A stretch of 27,075 nucleotides of DNA from Verrucomicrobiales bacterium (GTDB taxonomy: Bacteria; Verrucomicrobiota; Verrucomicrobiia; Verrucomicrobiales; DEV007). Below are positions 16,197 to 24,271 of this stretch, in pieces. Numbering within the stretch: the stretch's first letter is position 1; the number at the start of each line of letters is the position of its first letter. Both the position numbers and the translations under genes were made by a program. The stretch covers positions 1-27,075 of the forward strand of contig JAKISY010000065.1 of NCBI GenBank assembly GCA_021648365.1. Direction: 5' to 3'. Under the pieces are notes generated by a model. That model did not search any database, had not been told where the DNA came from, and saw only the letters and a program-made list of their open reading frames with translations.

Positions 16197-16826
16197 ATGA
16201 TGAAAATTTTGATTAAAAAAATTAGTTACAGCACACTATTGGGTGTGTTGGCTGTTGCCATGACCAGCTGTCATGTGAATAAAAACGGCAACCTTTCGTT
16301 GGGTAGGAAACGTAGGGCGGCGGCTGTGAAAGTTGCGGCACCTGTGGCACCTCAGCATTATATTTACAAAAATGAAAAGGTGTTGGCTGCGATGACTTCA
16401 GCGAATGCAAAATTGAAAATCGATTTGTCTGAGCAGCGAGTGAAGCTGTATAGCGGAGATGAATTGGCTTTGGAATCTCAAATCTCTACGGGCACGGAGG
16501 GGCATCGTACGCCTACGGGTAAGTTCGAGATCTTGGAGAAAAAGGTGGATAAAAAATCTAACCGTTACGGTAAGTGGGTGCATGGAGATACGGGGGCGAC
16601 TTTGGTCAGTAACGGGGATTCCTATAAGCGCCCAAATGGTAATGCGAAATTTCGTGGAACGGCGATGCCCTATTGGATGCGGGTGACTTGGCGAGGTGTG
16701 GGCATGCATATTGGTTATGTTCCTTTATATGCTGCGAGTCACGGCTGCATCAGAGTGCCGCGCGAAGTGCAACCTCTGATCTTTGCTAAGACAAGAGTAG
16801 GCACTCCGGTCGAGATCGTTCATTGA
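16197..16826 (+). CDS. L,D-transpeptidase (YkuD domain), probable lipoprotein
   Basis: A 209-residue YkuD-type L,D-transpeptidase, which makes 3-3 cross-links in peptidoglycan or attaches proteins to it. The catalytic signature is complete: H171 (GMHIGY) and S181-H182-G183-C184-x-R186 (SHGCIRVP). The YkuD domain begins near residue 73 (LKIDLSEQRVKLY). The N-terminus has a Lys-rich start, a hydrophobic core and ends AMTSC at 21-25, a passable lipobox, so it is probably a lipoprotein anchored in the periplasm through C25. A Lys/Arg/Ala linker follows. Two ATGs are adjacent (16197 and 16200); either works. A TTG-initiated extension to 16140 would spoil the signal sequence. The gene stands alone, convergent with the transaldolase gene. 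Confidence 0.88.
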   Translation: MMKILIKKISYSTLLGVLAVAMTSCHVNKNGNLSLGRKRRAAAVKVAAPVAPQHYIYKNEKVLAAMTSANAKLKIDLSEQRVKLYSGDELALESQISTGTEGHRTPTGKFEILEKKVDKKSNRYGKWVHGDTGATLVSNGDSYKRPNGNAKFRGTAMPYWMRVTWRGVGMHIGYVPLYAASHGCIRVPREVQPLIFAKTRVGTPVEIVH

Positions 16827-16830
16827 GACT

Positions 16831-16847
16831 GGCGTGGGTTTCACGCC
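16831..16847. terminator. Short hairpin between convergent genes
   Basis: A perfect 6-bp stem GGCGTG/CACGCC with a 5-nt loop lies 4 nt after the L,D-transpeptidase stop and before the end of the convergent transaldolase gene. No U-tract follows on either strand, so it is at best a weak terminator. Confidence 0.3.
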
Positions 16848-16879
16848 TAATGTAATCAGACTAAGTCTTCTGCTCTAGC

Positions 16880-17854
16880 CTAGAGACTTGCTTTGATGAG
16901 GTCTTCTAGGGCGATCATATCGACGGCAAATTTACGGATGCCTTCGGCGGTTTTTTCGGTTGCCATGGCGTCGTCATTCAACTGGTAGCGGAAACTTTTC
17001 TGATCTAGTTGCAGCGGCTCGACGGAACTCGCGTTGGCATTTTCTAGAGTCAAAACTGGCGGCACGGGATCGCTTGAATTTTGTAATTCTTCTAGTAAGC
17101 CTGGGCTGATCGTCAATAGATCACAACCGGCGAGGGCGATGATCTGCCCTTTGTTACGAAAGCTGGCACCCATCACTTCGGTGGCGTGGCCAAATTTTTT
17201 GTAATAGTTGTAGATGCTGACCACGGATTGCACGCCGGGGTCGTTGGCTCCGGTGTATTCTTCGCCCGTTTTGGCTTTGAACCAATCGTAGATGCGACCG
17301 ACAAAGGGGGAGATCAACTGCACCTTGGCATCGGCACAGGCGATGGCTTGGGTGAGAGAGAATAACAGCGTGAGGTTGCAATGGATGCCTTCTTTTTCTA
17401 AAATCTCAGCGGCGCAGATGCCTTCCCAAGTGGAGGCGATTTTGATCAAAATACGATCGCGGCTGATGCCCTCCTTTTCATAGAGAGCGATCAAGGTGTG
17501 GGCTTTGGCTACGGTGCCTTGCGTGTCGAAAGATAGGCGGGCGTCGGTCTCGGTGGAAACTCTGCCTGGCACGATGTTGAGGATTTCTTTGCCAAAAAGA
17601 ATGAGGATGCGGTCGATGATGCCTTCGACTAGGGCATCGCCACTGAGCGGGCCGCTTTTGAGTTCGCTGATCGCCTGATCGACGAGGTGACGGTATTCGG
17701 GTTGTTGGGAGGCTTTTAGGATCAGCGAAGGGTTGGTGGTGGCATCTTGGGGGTGGTATTGGCGCATGCTCTCGAAGTCGCCAGTGTCGGCGACGATGGT
17801 GGTGAGGGCTTTGAGCTGAGAGAGTTGAGAGTTATCGCTGTGGGATTCGGTCAT
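16880..17854 (-). CDS. tal: Transaldolase (TalB type)
   Basis: A 324-residue cytoplasmic transaldolase of the TalB-type subfamily (~317 residues). It transfers a dihydroxyacetone unit between sugar phosphates in the non-oxidative pentose phosphate pathway. Active-site residues fall where expected with a 6-7 residue offset from E. coli TalB: D24 (VADTGDF), N41 (TTNPSL), E102 (VSTETDAR) and the Schiff-base K138 (RILIKIASTWEG). The start at 17852-17854 is chosen over an upstream ATG at 17905 because the extra 17 residues do not fit the family. No ribosome site is evident. It is divergent from nuoB with 215 nt between, holding a CRP/FNR-type palindrome that could serve both. Confidence 0.93.
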   Translation of the reverse strand: MTESHSDNSQLSQLKALTTIVADTGDFESMRQYHPQDATTNPSLILKASQQPEYRHLVDQAISELKSGPLSGDALVEGIIDRILILFGKEILNIVPGRVSTETDARLSFDTQGTVAKAHTLIALYEKEGISRDRILIKIASTWEGICAAEILEKEGIHCNLTLLFSLTQAIACADAKVQLISPFVGRIYDWFKAKTGEEYTGANDPGVQSVVSIYNYYKKFGHATEVMGASFRNKGQIIALAGCDLLTISPGLLEELQNSSDPVPPVLTLENANASSVEPLQLDQKSFRYQLNDDAMATEKTAEGIRKFAVDMIALEDLIKASL

Positions 17855-17945
17855 AGTAATAGATGTATTTGGGCAGAAGTTTAGGCTTTTAGTAGGCGAA
17901 GACAAGGCAAATGCTGGATTTGCGTATTTTGTGTGGCTCTAAAAG

Positions 17946-17965
17946 TTTGTGAAATTTTTCACAAA
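17946..17965. promoter_or_regulatory. CRP/FNR-family operator candidate (TGTGA-N6-TCACA)
   Basis: A perfect 9-bp inverted repeat, TTTGTGAAA and its complement spaced by TT, contains the exact CRP-family half-sites TGTGA and TCACA with the canonical 6-nt spacer (17948-17963). Its centre is at about -49 relative to the predicted nuoB transcription start and about 100 nt upstream of the tal ATG. Regulation by a CRP/FNR-type factor is inferred; none is encoded in the window. Confidence 0.5.
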
Positions 17966-17969
17966 GCAC

Positions 17970-17997
17970 TTGCGGGCAGGGGGCTGAGTCGTATGAT
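17970..17997 (+). promoter_or_regulatory. Promoter candidate upstream of nuoB
   Basis: TTGCGG (17970-17975) is separated by 16 nt from TATGAT (17992-17997), a 5-of-6 match to the -10 consensus. The -35 match is only moderate, which would suit activation by a factor bound at the palindrome just upstream. The leader to the nuoB ATG at 18070 would be about 65 nt. Confidence 0.4.
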
Positions 17998-18069
17998 CTG
18001 CTTGAGGGTGAGTGATGAAATCATAGACTTGCTCGACTAGAATTTTAATCGTCGATTTTATTTTTTGCC

Positions 18070-18627
18070 ATGGCTGATACCGATAATCCGCAGACGTCTG
18101 TCGCCTACGACTCGAAAATTGAAGGCAATGTGATCTTCACTCGTCTCGATGCGACGATTAACTGGATGCGTAAAAACTCGCTGTGGCCGATGCCGATGGG
18201 CTTGGCTTGCTGTGCGATTGAGCTGATGGCAACAGGAGCGTCTCGTTTTGATATTTCTCGATTTGGTGCGGAGGTGATGCGCTTTTCTCCACGTCAGGCA
18301 GACGTGATGATCGTAGCTGGCACGGTGACTTATAAAATGTCGCTAGCTGTCAAGCGGGTGTGGGATCAGATGCCTGAGCCGAAGTGGTGCATCGCGATGG
18401 GTGCCTGTGCTTCGAGTGGTGGTATGTATCGCTCGTATGCAGTTTTGCAGGGCATCGATCAATTGATCCCGGTAGATGTCTATGTGTCGGGTTGCCCGCC
18501 ACGTCCGGAGGCTTTATTGGAGGGGCTGATGAGACTGCAAGAGAAAGTAGATGCGGAAGAGTCGGCGGTGGCTTTGTTGAAAAAGCCAGCAGATAAAGAG
18601 GAAGAATTGGAAGAAGTCGAAGCCTAA
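18070..18627 (+). CDS. nuoB: NADH-quinone oxidoreductase subunit B
   Basis: The 185-residue NuoB/PSST subunit of respiratory complex I, which carries the terminal [4Fe-4S] cluster N2 next to the quinone site on the peripheral arm. All four cluster cysteines are present: adjacent C47-C48 (LACCAIELMA), C113 (GACASSGG) and C142 (SGCPPRPEALLEGL). The C-terminal ~30 residues are a Glu/Lys-rich tail. The gene follows a candidate promoter and CRP/FNR-type site and precedes nuoC by 23 nt. nuoA is not upstream, where tal runs the other way, and the rest of the complex I genes are not in the window. The ATG at 18070 follows a T-rich leader without a clear ribosome site. Confidence 0.95.
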   Translation: MADTDNPQTSVAYDSKIEGNVIFTRLDATINWMRKNSLWPMPMGLACCAIELMATGASRFDISRFGAEVMRFSPRQADVMIVAGTVTYKMSLAVKRVWDQMPEPKWCIAMGACASSGGMYRSYAVLQGIDQLIPVDVYVSGCPPRPEALLEGLMRLQEKVDAEESAVALLKKPADKEEELEEVEA

Positions 18628-18650
18628 GTTTGTAATCATTTGTCCCTGCT

Positions 18651-19211
18651 ATGAAAAAAATCATTTCAGCTTTGAAGAAGAAATTTGCTAAAGCGATCAC
18701 TGGAACGATCGAGTTTAGAGGGGAGCACACCTTGCTGGTGGATAAGAGTGAAACGAAGGAGCTGTTGCAGCACTGTCGTGATGAACTCGGTTTTGATTAC
18801 CTGCTTGATGTGAGCAGTGTGGATTATTTGGGCAATGAACCGCGTTTTGAAATGGTGTATGAGCTTTGTCGCTTGGCATCTGGTGAGCATTTGCGTATCA
18901 AGTGCGCGGTGGCTGAAGACGAAGAGATGGACACGGTTTCTGATTTGTGGGCGACTGCCAACTGGCATGAGCGTGAGATCTACGACATGATGGGAATCAA
19001 GTTTGCAGGGCATCCCGATCTGACACGGATTTTGATGTGGGAGGGCTATCCCTACTTTCCACTGCGCAAGGATTTCCCCTTAGCTGGCAAGCCGAGTGAA
19101 ATGCCCGATGTGGCGTTCACCGAGACGGCACCATTGGCAGGCGGTCCTTTTGTGACTTGTGCCACAGGCAAGAGCAGCGTACACCGCGAGCCGCGTTCGC
19201 AAGAGGTGTGA
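18651..19211 (+). CDS. nuoC: NADH-quinone oxidoreductase subunit C
   Basis: The 186-residue NuoC (30-kDa) subunit of complex I, part of the peripheral arm that packs against NuoB and NuoD. The family signature is complete: WHEREIYDMMGIKFAGHPDL, continuing to TRILMWEGYPYFPLRKDFPL. It is a stand-alone NuoC, not a NuoCD fusion: the chain ends about 35 residues after the signature in a tail containing FTETAPLAGGPFVT. It forms a pair with nuoB (23-nt gap). A nuoD gene would be expected next, but a 158-nt gap and a dynamin-like gene follow. The start MKKIISALKKKF is basic and plausible. Confidence 0.94.
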   Translation: MKKIISALKKKFAKAITGTIEFRGEHTLLVDKSETKELLQHCRDELGFDYLLDVSSVDYLGNEPRFEMVYELCRLASGEHLRIKCAVAEDEEMDTVSDLWATANWHEREIYDMMGIKFAGHPDLTRILMWEGYPYFPLRKDFPLAGKPSEMPDVAFTETAPLAGGPFVTCATGKSSVHREPRSQEV

Positions 19212-19369
19212 GAAGTGAAGCCGGTCGCACGCTTTTGGCTGCCAGCGTTGATGCTTTGGCGCGATTTGCAATAGATCCTGCACGAATAGTCGCAAAAAGA
19301 GAGCAGTCGCTGCATCATTGGGCAAAAAGAGCGTGACAGATCAAATGATATGAGGGATGTTTTTTAGCA

Positions 19370-21985
19370 ATGAGAGAGAACAGCCATCAGCAGAAATCCG
19401 GTTCAGAGTCATCTGAAAAATCATCTGAAAAACAACCTTCCTCTCAGCCAAAGGCTGCGGAATCTTTACCGTTGCAAGCAGTTCAGTCAAAAGGTGAAGT
19501 CGGCGCTGGCGATAAGATGTCTGAAGTTCAGTCGAAAGGGTTAGTCGATAAGGGTGCGGAAAAAGGAGCCGCTGTTGAGTTGACCGAATCAGGTTCAGAT
19601 CAAGCTGCCTCATCGAGTGAAGCGGGGGGGGCGGTCACGAGTGCTGCGACAATGAAGGTGGGAAAAACAGCTTCAGCTACGGCCACCGCTAAACTTTGTG
19701 ATAAGGAATCTGCTCCTAAGCAACAAGATGACAAATCTCTGGAGCCGATGCGGACTTTGTTGAGCCAGTTCACAGTGGAGTTTTGTCGAAACATGGAGCC
19801 GGTATGCACGCCGCTCAGTAGCCTGGAAGAATTGATCGCCGATTTACCTGATCAGTCCAAGTTGCACGAGATCTTGCCAGAGATTCGTGATGTGCGACAC
19901 CACATTCAGGTGTTGGTCGAAAAGGTGAAGAAACAGCAAGCTTATGTGCTGATATTTGGGCCGCTAAAAAGTGGTAAATCTACTTTGATGAATGGCATTT
20001 GCTCTTCTTATGTGAGCGAGGTGACGACGCTACCTGCTTACCCTTGTCTGGTGAATATCTCGTATTCTGAAAAGCCGGAGTATTTCGCTACTCGTTACGA
20101 TGGCACCCAAAAGGAATTCAAAGACCAAGAAGACTTGCATGCTTCGATTCAACGAGCTCACGTGGAGTTGACGTTCAAATTGCGCGAAATCGAAGGTCAG
20201 GGCAAGTCATTTGATCCCGTGGTGCACATGCCCAAAGCTTATCGCAAGATAGATATCAAATTGGCAGCTCCAGAGTTAGCGACTTCAAGTGCTGTGTTGG
20301 TGGACACTCCAGGTCTGTATAGTCGGATGAAGTTTGGTTACGATCAGATGACGCGAGATTTCCGTAATAGTGCAGCTTGCGCTATTTTTGTGGTAAAAAG
20401 TGACAACCTCTTTTTAGAGCAAGTTTTTGAAGAGTTTACAGAACTGCTAGATTTGTTCAGTCGTATTTTTCTGATTGTCAATTTGGACACTCGGAAAAAG
20501 GATCTCAACTCGGACGGAGAATTGGTGCCCAGTTTGGAAAAGAAGGATCCGCAGAAAATCATCGATGCTTTCCGCAATCTCTCGATGAGCGCGCCGTTGA
20601 AAGAGGCGGTGGATGATGGCCGTCTGCGCATCTATCCGGTGGATCTGCTCAGTGCTGCAAGCACGAGGATCTTGGCTAACAAGAAAAAGGAGAAAAATCA
20701 GCAAGTAGATGAAAAGGTGACGTCGGAGACTAAGGTGGAGGTGGAGGTGAAGAAGAAGCTACCCAGCGCTGTTGAAAACGCCATCGCCAATTCATCGACG
20801 AAACGCGAGGTCGTGACGGTAGTGAGCAAGCCTGCCGTGCAGCCTGCGAAACCTACCCAAAGCACGTTTAGCAGTGACGACCTAGAAGACCTGCAGTCGG
20901 TGGAGCGTTTTGAGAAGTTGCACACGGATCTGGTGGAATTTTTGAACAGCAATGATTATTTGAAATCGTTCTTGGTGGATAGTGTTCGGCGAGGTTCCTC
21001 CTTGTTGAATTCGATTCAGGGGATCGTAAAAAATCCATCCTTTGCGGAGATCAAAAAGGACATGGAAAAGCTGGAATCGGATAAAAGGATTCTAGAGCGA
21101 GAGCGCAAGGTGATCGAGCAGGTGGTCACTAAAGATTGGCACGATCATTCGAAGGTGCTCAAAGAGGATTTTGCAGATAAGATCAAGTCTTCCGCCGAGA
21201 AAGTAGAAAAAACTTCAAAATCCGATTTGGAGGAAATTCTGGATCAATGGTGGAAAGGGGACTCGAGTTTACAGGACTTACGCGATCAAAAAATAAGACC
21301 TTATTTTGAAAGTGTGACTCAATCTTACGCAAGTGATTTGGGCGATTTTTTCATTAGTAAGACAGCTAACAGAAATGCTGGATTGAATATCAGTCACACC
21401 TTGATCGGGGACTTAAAAATCGTGGATATTGATTTGCAATCTTTGGTCAGTAAAGCTCAAGAAACAGCACAAGTAACGCCTTTGCAGTATGAGTTCGACT
21501 TGGATGTCGCGAGCATTCCTGTGAAGCGTCGATTTTTGGATTGGATCTTGTTTCGCGGTGCGCGGCGTATGAGGAGTGATGTTTTTGGAGGCGAAGATCA
21601 AGCCGATCAGGCGATTCCTGCCGGAGTCAAAGAGAAGCGTCTGGGGGAGCCTGCGCGTGAAGTATTACTGCAACAATGCGAGAAGGCTTTCGCGGCGATT
21701 TGGTCCAGCCAAACGGAAGACTTATCTCAGCAAATCGTCACGCAGTATGTGGACGCTTTGGCGGGTGAGATCTCCGTCAAGAGTGAGTCGAAAAAGGTGG
21801 AAAACCAAAAACAAATCGCAGAGAAGGAAAAATTCATCAAAGCTAATGCCGCTGTGATCAAGGAATCTGCAACGATTGAAAAAGAGGCGACTGATGCGTA
21901 TCAATTCATCAAAAAATCCTACCCTCTGCCTGCATGGCCAGAGAACCAGTCGAAGAGTCCATCTGAGAAATCCAAGTCGGTGTGA
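19370..21985 (+). CDS. Dynamin-like large GTPase
   Basis: An 871-residue bacterial dynamin-like protein. Residues 1-125 are low-complexity, rich in Ser, Lys, Glu and Ala and probably disordered. A GTPase domain follows with P-loop GPLKSGKST (197-205), a likely G2 Thr in TTLPAYP (219-225) and DTPG (312-315). The G4 motif is degenerate: NLDTRKK at 371-377 where T/NKxD is usual. Lys/Glu-rich linkers (~440-530) and long helices (~560-650) resemble a dynamin stalk. Around residues 715-745 a basic-aromatic patch (KRRFLDWILFRGARRMRS) could touch membrane. The C-terminus is again charged and helical. Bacterial dynamins bind, bend, fuse or repair membranes. The stop overlaps the start of a CD225-domain membrane protein, suggesting a working pair. 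GAGGGATG lies 12 nt before the start. Confidence 0.82.
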   Translation: MRENSHQQKSGSESSEKSSEKQPSSQPKAAESLPLQAVQSKGEVGAGDKMSEVQSKGLVDKGAEKGAAVELTESGSDQAASSSEAGGAVTSAATMKVGKTASATATAKLCDKESAPKQQDDKSLEPMRTLLSQFTVEFCRNMEPVCTPLSSLEELIADLPDQSKLHEILPEIRDVRHHIQVLVEKVKKQQAYVLIFGPLKSGKSTLMNGICSSYVSEVTTLPAYPCLVNISYSEKPEYFATRYDGTQKEFKDQEDLHASIQRAHVELTFKLREIEGQGKSFDPVVHMPKAYRKIDIKLAAPELATSSAVLVDTPGLYSRMKFGYDQMTRDFRNSAACAIFVVKSDNLFLEQVFEEFTELLDLFSRIFLIVNLDTRKKDLNSDGELVPSLEKKDPQKIIDAFRNLSMSAPLKEAVDDGRLRIYPVDLLSAASTRILANKKKEKNQQVDEKVTSETKVEVEVKKKLPSAVENAIANSSTKREVVTVVSKPAVQPAKPTQSTFSSDDLEDLQSVERFEKLHTDLVEFLNSNDYLKSFLVDSVRRGSSLLNSIQGIVKNPSFAEIKKDMEKLESDKRILERERKVIEQVVTKDWHDHSKVLKEDFADKIKSSAEKVEKTSKSDLEEILDQWWKGDSSLQDLRDQKIRPYFESVTQSYASDLGDFFISKTANRNAGLNISHTLIGDLKIVDIDLQSLVSKAQETAQVTPLQYEFDLDVASIPVKRRFLDWILFRGARRMRSDVFGGEDQADQAIPAGVKEKRLGEPAREVLLQQCEKAFAAIWSSQTEDLSQQIVTQYVDALAGEISVKSESKKVENQKQIAEKEKFIKANAAVIKESATIEKEATDAYQFIKKSYPLPAWPENQSKSPSEKSKSV

Positions 21986-22542
21986 TGCAGTGGTATTACG
22001 CCCATAGCGATATTAAGAGAGGCCCGGTGACGGGTGAGGAACTGGAGCATCTCTATAAAGATGGGATTATCTCTAAGGACACACTGGTTTGGCGGGACGG
22101 CATGGAGGATTGGGTAAAACTTGCTGAGCTGCCAGAGCTAGCAAGCAGTCTGTCGATTGATTTATCACAGCATACAGCAGAACTAGGGGAGCTAGCGGGT
22201 ATCGAAGAATCGGCGAATGCGGTCATCGTGCCTCCGCCTTTTCCCAATGCAGCGGAGGGCGGGCAAATCGATCCTACGGGAGGAGTTATGCCTGCCAGCT
22301 ACATCACGCAGGCGGTTATAGGTCTGGTGATTGGGCTCATGTGTTGCGCCCCGGTTGCGGGGTTTGCGGTGGTAGCCATTGTCAAAGGAAATAAGGTCAA
22401 AGAGCTTTATGACGCTGGAGATTATGTGGGCGCGCAAGAAGCTTCTCAGAAAGCTAAATACTGGTGCAATGTCACAGCCATTGCATTGGTCGTTGTGATT
22501 GTTATAGGGATCATCGCCAATGTGACGGATGCTCTGAATTGA
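21985..22542 (+). CDS. GYF_2 (DUF4339) plus CD225/dispanin-domain membrane protein
   Basis: A 185-residue two-domain protein. Residues 2-50 form a GYF_2/DUF4339 domain (WYYAHSDIKRGPVTGEEL, then DTLVWRDGMEDWVKLAELPE), a small module thought to bind proline-rich or partner peptides in the cytoplasm. A Pro-rich linker (PPPFPN) follows. Residues ~105-180 match CD225, the domain of eukaryotic IFITM/dispanins: hydrophobic segment with C120-C121, a basic loop VKGNKVKELYDAGDYVGAQE, then ASQKAKYW and a second helix (~163-179). IFITM proteins stiffen membranes against fusion; bacterial dispanins are mostly unstudied. The ATG at 21985 shares one base with the dynamin stop (TGATG); a GTG at 21982 is also possible. 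Coupling to a dynamin-like GTPase suggests joint membrane remodelling. Confidence 0.85.
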   Translation: MQWYYAHSDIKRGPVTGEELEHLYKDGIISKDTLVWRDGMEDWVKLAELPELASSLSIDLSQHTAELGELAGIEESANAVIVPPPFPNAAEGGQIDPTGGVMPASYITQAVIGLVIGLMCCAPVAGFAVVAIVKGNKVKELYDAGDYVGAQEASQKAKYWCNVTAIALVVVIVIGIIANVTDALN

Positions 22543-22546
22543 TCGT

Positions 22547-23887
22547 CTAGGGCAAATCTGCCAACTCCTGTAGCAGCAATCGATTGAGCTTGATGCCGGC
22601 CTCAAAATTGGCGATGGGGAAGTTTTCATTGGGAGCGTGAGCTGCGCAATCGGGCAGCGCGAGTCCGCACATCAGGGTATCTACGCCGAGCACTTGTTTG
22701 AAACTATCGATGATGGGGATACTGCCGCCTTCACGAATGAGAACTGGATCTGCATTGAAGGTTTTCTGTAGGGCTGACTGAGCAGCTTTGCCAAAATCTG
22801 AGTGAGCGTCCATCACGTAAGGGTTGCCAGCGTGACCAGCGTCGATGGTGATCTTGACTCCATCTGGGCAGTGTTTTTCCAAATGAGTCTGGGCGAGTTG
22901 GAGGATTTTATCGGGGTTTTGCCCTGGCACTAAGCGGAAGGAAAGTTTGGCGAACGCTTGTGCGGGGATGACGGTTTTAGACCCTTCACCTTGATAACCG
23001 CCACCGATGCCGTTGACCTCAGCTGTGGGGCGACCCCAGCGACGTTCGAGTGAACTGTAACCCGCTTCGCCAAAGAGGGCGGGCACTTGAGTTTCCTTTA
23101 AGGTAGCCGCTTCGCCATCGGGCAGCTTAGCCCATTGCTCGCGTTCCCACGTTTCGAGGTCTTTGACGTCATCGTAGAAACCTTCGATAGCGACTTTGCC
23201 ATCGTCGTCATGCAGGCTAGCGACCAATTCAGCGATCACTGTGGCAGGATTTGCCACCGCACCGCCGTAAATACCAGAGTGCAGATCGATGGCAGGACCG
23301 TTGCAAATAAACTCCAAACAAGCGATGCCGCGTAGTCCGTAAGTCAGCGTAGGCACTCCAGCACCGACCATGCCGGTATCGGAGACGACCACGACGTCGC
23401 ATTTTAATTCATCAACGTGTTGTTTGAGAAAAGGTTCTAGGTTAGGGCTGCCGATTTCTTCTTCGCCTTCGAGCAGGAAGATGAGATTCACGGGCAGATC
23501 GCCTTTTTCTTTGATGGTATCGGCGACGCCACAGATGTGGGCAAAGTGTTGACCTTTGTTATCGGTCGAACCTCTAGCATAGATGACGCCGTTAATGACG
23601 GTGGGTTCGAAGGGGGGGGAGTTCCACAGTTCTACCGGATCGACGGGTTGCACATCGTAGTGACCGTAGATCAACACGGTTTTGCGGCCAGCTTGATGTT
23701 GGTTGCGGGCGATCACTACGGGATGACCGGCGGTGGGATGTTTTTCCGTGGTGAGACCAGCATCTTGCAATTTGCCAATCAACCAGTCGGCACATTGATC
23801 GAGGTCGTTTTTGTAGGCGCTGTCGGTAGAGATGCTGGGGAATGCGAGTAGTGTAAAAAGGTCTTCGAGGTGGGTGGTGGAGTTCAT
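22547..23887 (-). CDS. M20 family dipeptidase (CNDP-like)
   Basis: A 446-residue cytoplasmic metallopeptidase of family M20, in the dipeptidase group (carnosinase-like) that removes single residues from short peptides. The di-zinc ligands are all visible: H76 (YGHYDVQP), bridging D109 (GSTDNKGQ), catalytic and ligand Glu in LEGEEEIGS (140-146), D170 (VVSDTGM) and H417 (DCAAHAPNEN). The lid domain sits between, about 200-310. The ATG at 23885-23887 is chosen because the frame upstream to 23995 does not fit the family and runs into the repeat-rich region. It converges on the CD225 gene with only 4 nt between stops, so no room for a conventional terminator. It is a second peptidase in the window besides the M19 enzyme. 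Confidence 0.93.
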   Translation of the reverse strand: MNSTTHLEDLFTLLAFPSISTDSAYKNDLDQCADWLIGKLQDAGLTTEKHPTAGHPVVIARNQHQAGRKTVLIYGHYDVQPVDPVELWNSPPFEPTVINGVIYARGSTDNKGQHFAHICGVADTIKEKGDLPVNLIFLLEGEEEIGSPNLEPFLKQHVDELKCDVVVVSDTGMVGAGVPTLTYGLRGIACLEFICNGPAIDLHSGIYGGAVANPATVIAELVASLHDDDGKVAIEGFYDDVKDLETWEREQWAKLPDGEAATLKETQVPALFGEAGYSSLERRWGRPTAEVNGIGGGYQGEGSKTVIPAQAFAKLSFRLVPGQNPDKILQLAQTHLEKHCPDGVKITIDAGHAGNPYVMDAHSDFGKAAQSALQKTFNADPVLIREGGSIPIIDSFKQVLGVDTLMCGLALPDCAAHAPNENFPIANFEAGIKLNRLLLQELADLP

Positions 23888-23969
23888 AGGTGATAAGACT
23901 CTCGACTGAAGGGGCGGGTAGCGCAAGTGAATCCAGGCGGGTTGGAAGCAAATGATGAAGAGGGGATTT

Positions 23970-24137
23970 GAGCCACGGAATGCGCGGAAAAGCACGGAAA
24001 AAATATGGAGTGGTAGTAACTATGCAGGTCTAGGTGGACCGTTTCATAAGAACTTAATCGCGGATAACGCAGCCGATCTCGCGAACGCGGGAGAGATAGA
24101 CGGAAGATACGACCTGAAGTCAAATGAACGCGGATAG
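23970..24137. repeat. Degenerate intergenic repeat with ~10-nt units
   Basis: Three imperfect units, CACGGAATG, CGCGGAAAAG and CACGGAAAAA, run through 23974-24003. A second stretch with CGCGGATAACGC, CGCGAACGCGGG and a final AACGCGGATAGG lies at 24059-24137. The phasing resembles the CACTGATT triplet at 7926-7952. It appears to be a decayed copy of a dispersed intergenic element. Confidence 0.4.
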
Positions 24138-24196
24138 GAAAATAAATAATTCAATTGTGACTGCTCAGGTCTGCTCACATTTGCTTCGAAAGATTG

Positions 24197-24271
24197 AAGT
24201 AGTGTGGGTGTCCTCACCCGCTGATGGTGATCGGCAGTAAAAGGGAGCGGGTGAGGACACCCGCTCTACTT
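24197..24271. repeat. Long hairpin, REP-type palindrome candidate
   Basis: The left arm (24197-24222) and right arm (24246-24271) are 26 nt each. The inner 17 bp pair perfectly (GGGTGTCCTCACCCGCT and its complement), and the outer part has one mismatch and one G-T pair. The loop is 23 nt. Each arm itself contains a small GGGTG/CACCC inverted repeat. Such palindromes are the usual targets of RAYT transposases, one of which lies at the left window edge; a bidirectional terminator is the alternative. Confidence 0.65.

Noticed and set aside
19254..19270. Sigma-54-like TGGCGCGATTTGCA before the dynamin gene
   Set aside because: The GG-to-GC spacing is 8 nt instead of the required 10.
19218..19336. 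Protein-like open frames in the nuoC-dynamin gap, one faintly like an ABC-2 permease N-terminus (RFWLPALMLWRDL)
   Set aside because: Both are short, one hits stops after 20 codons, the other lacks a start codon; too weak to call a gene or remnant.
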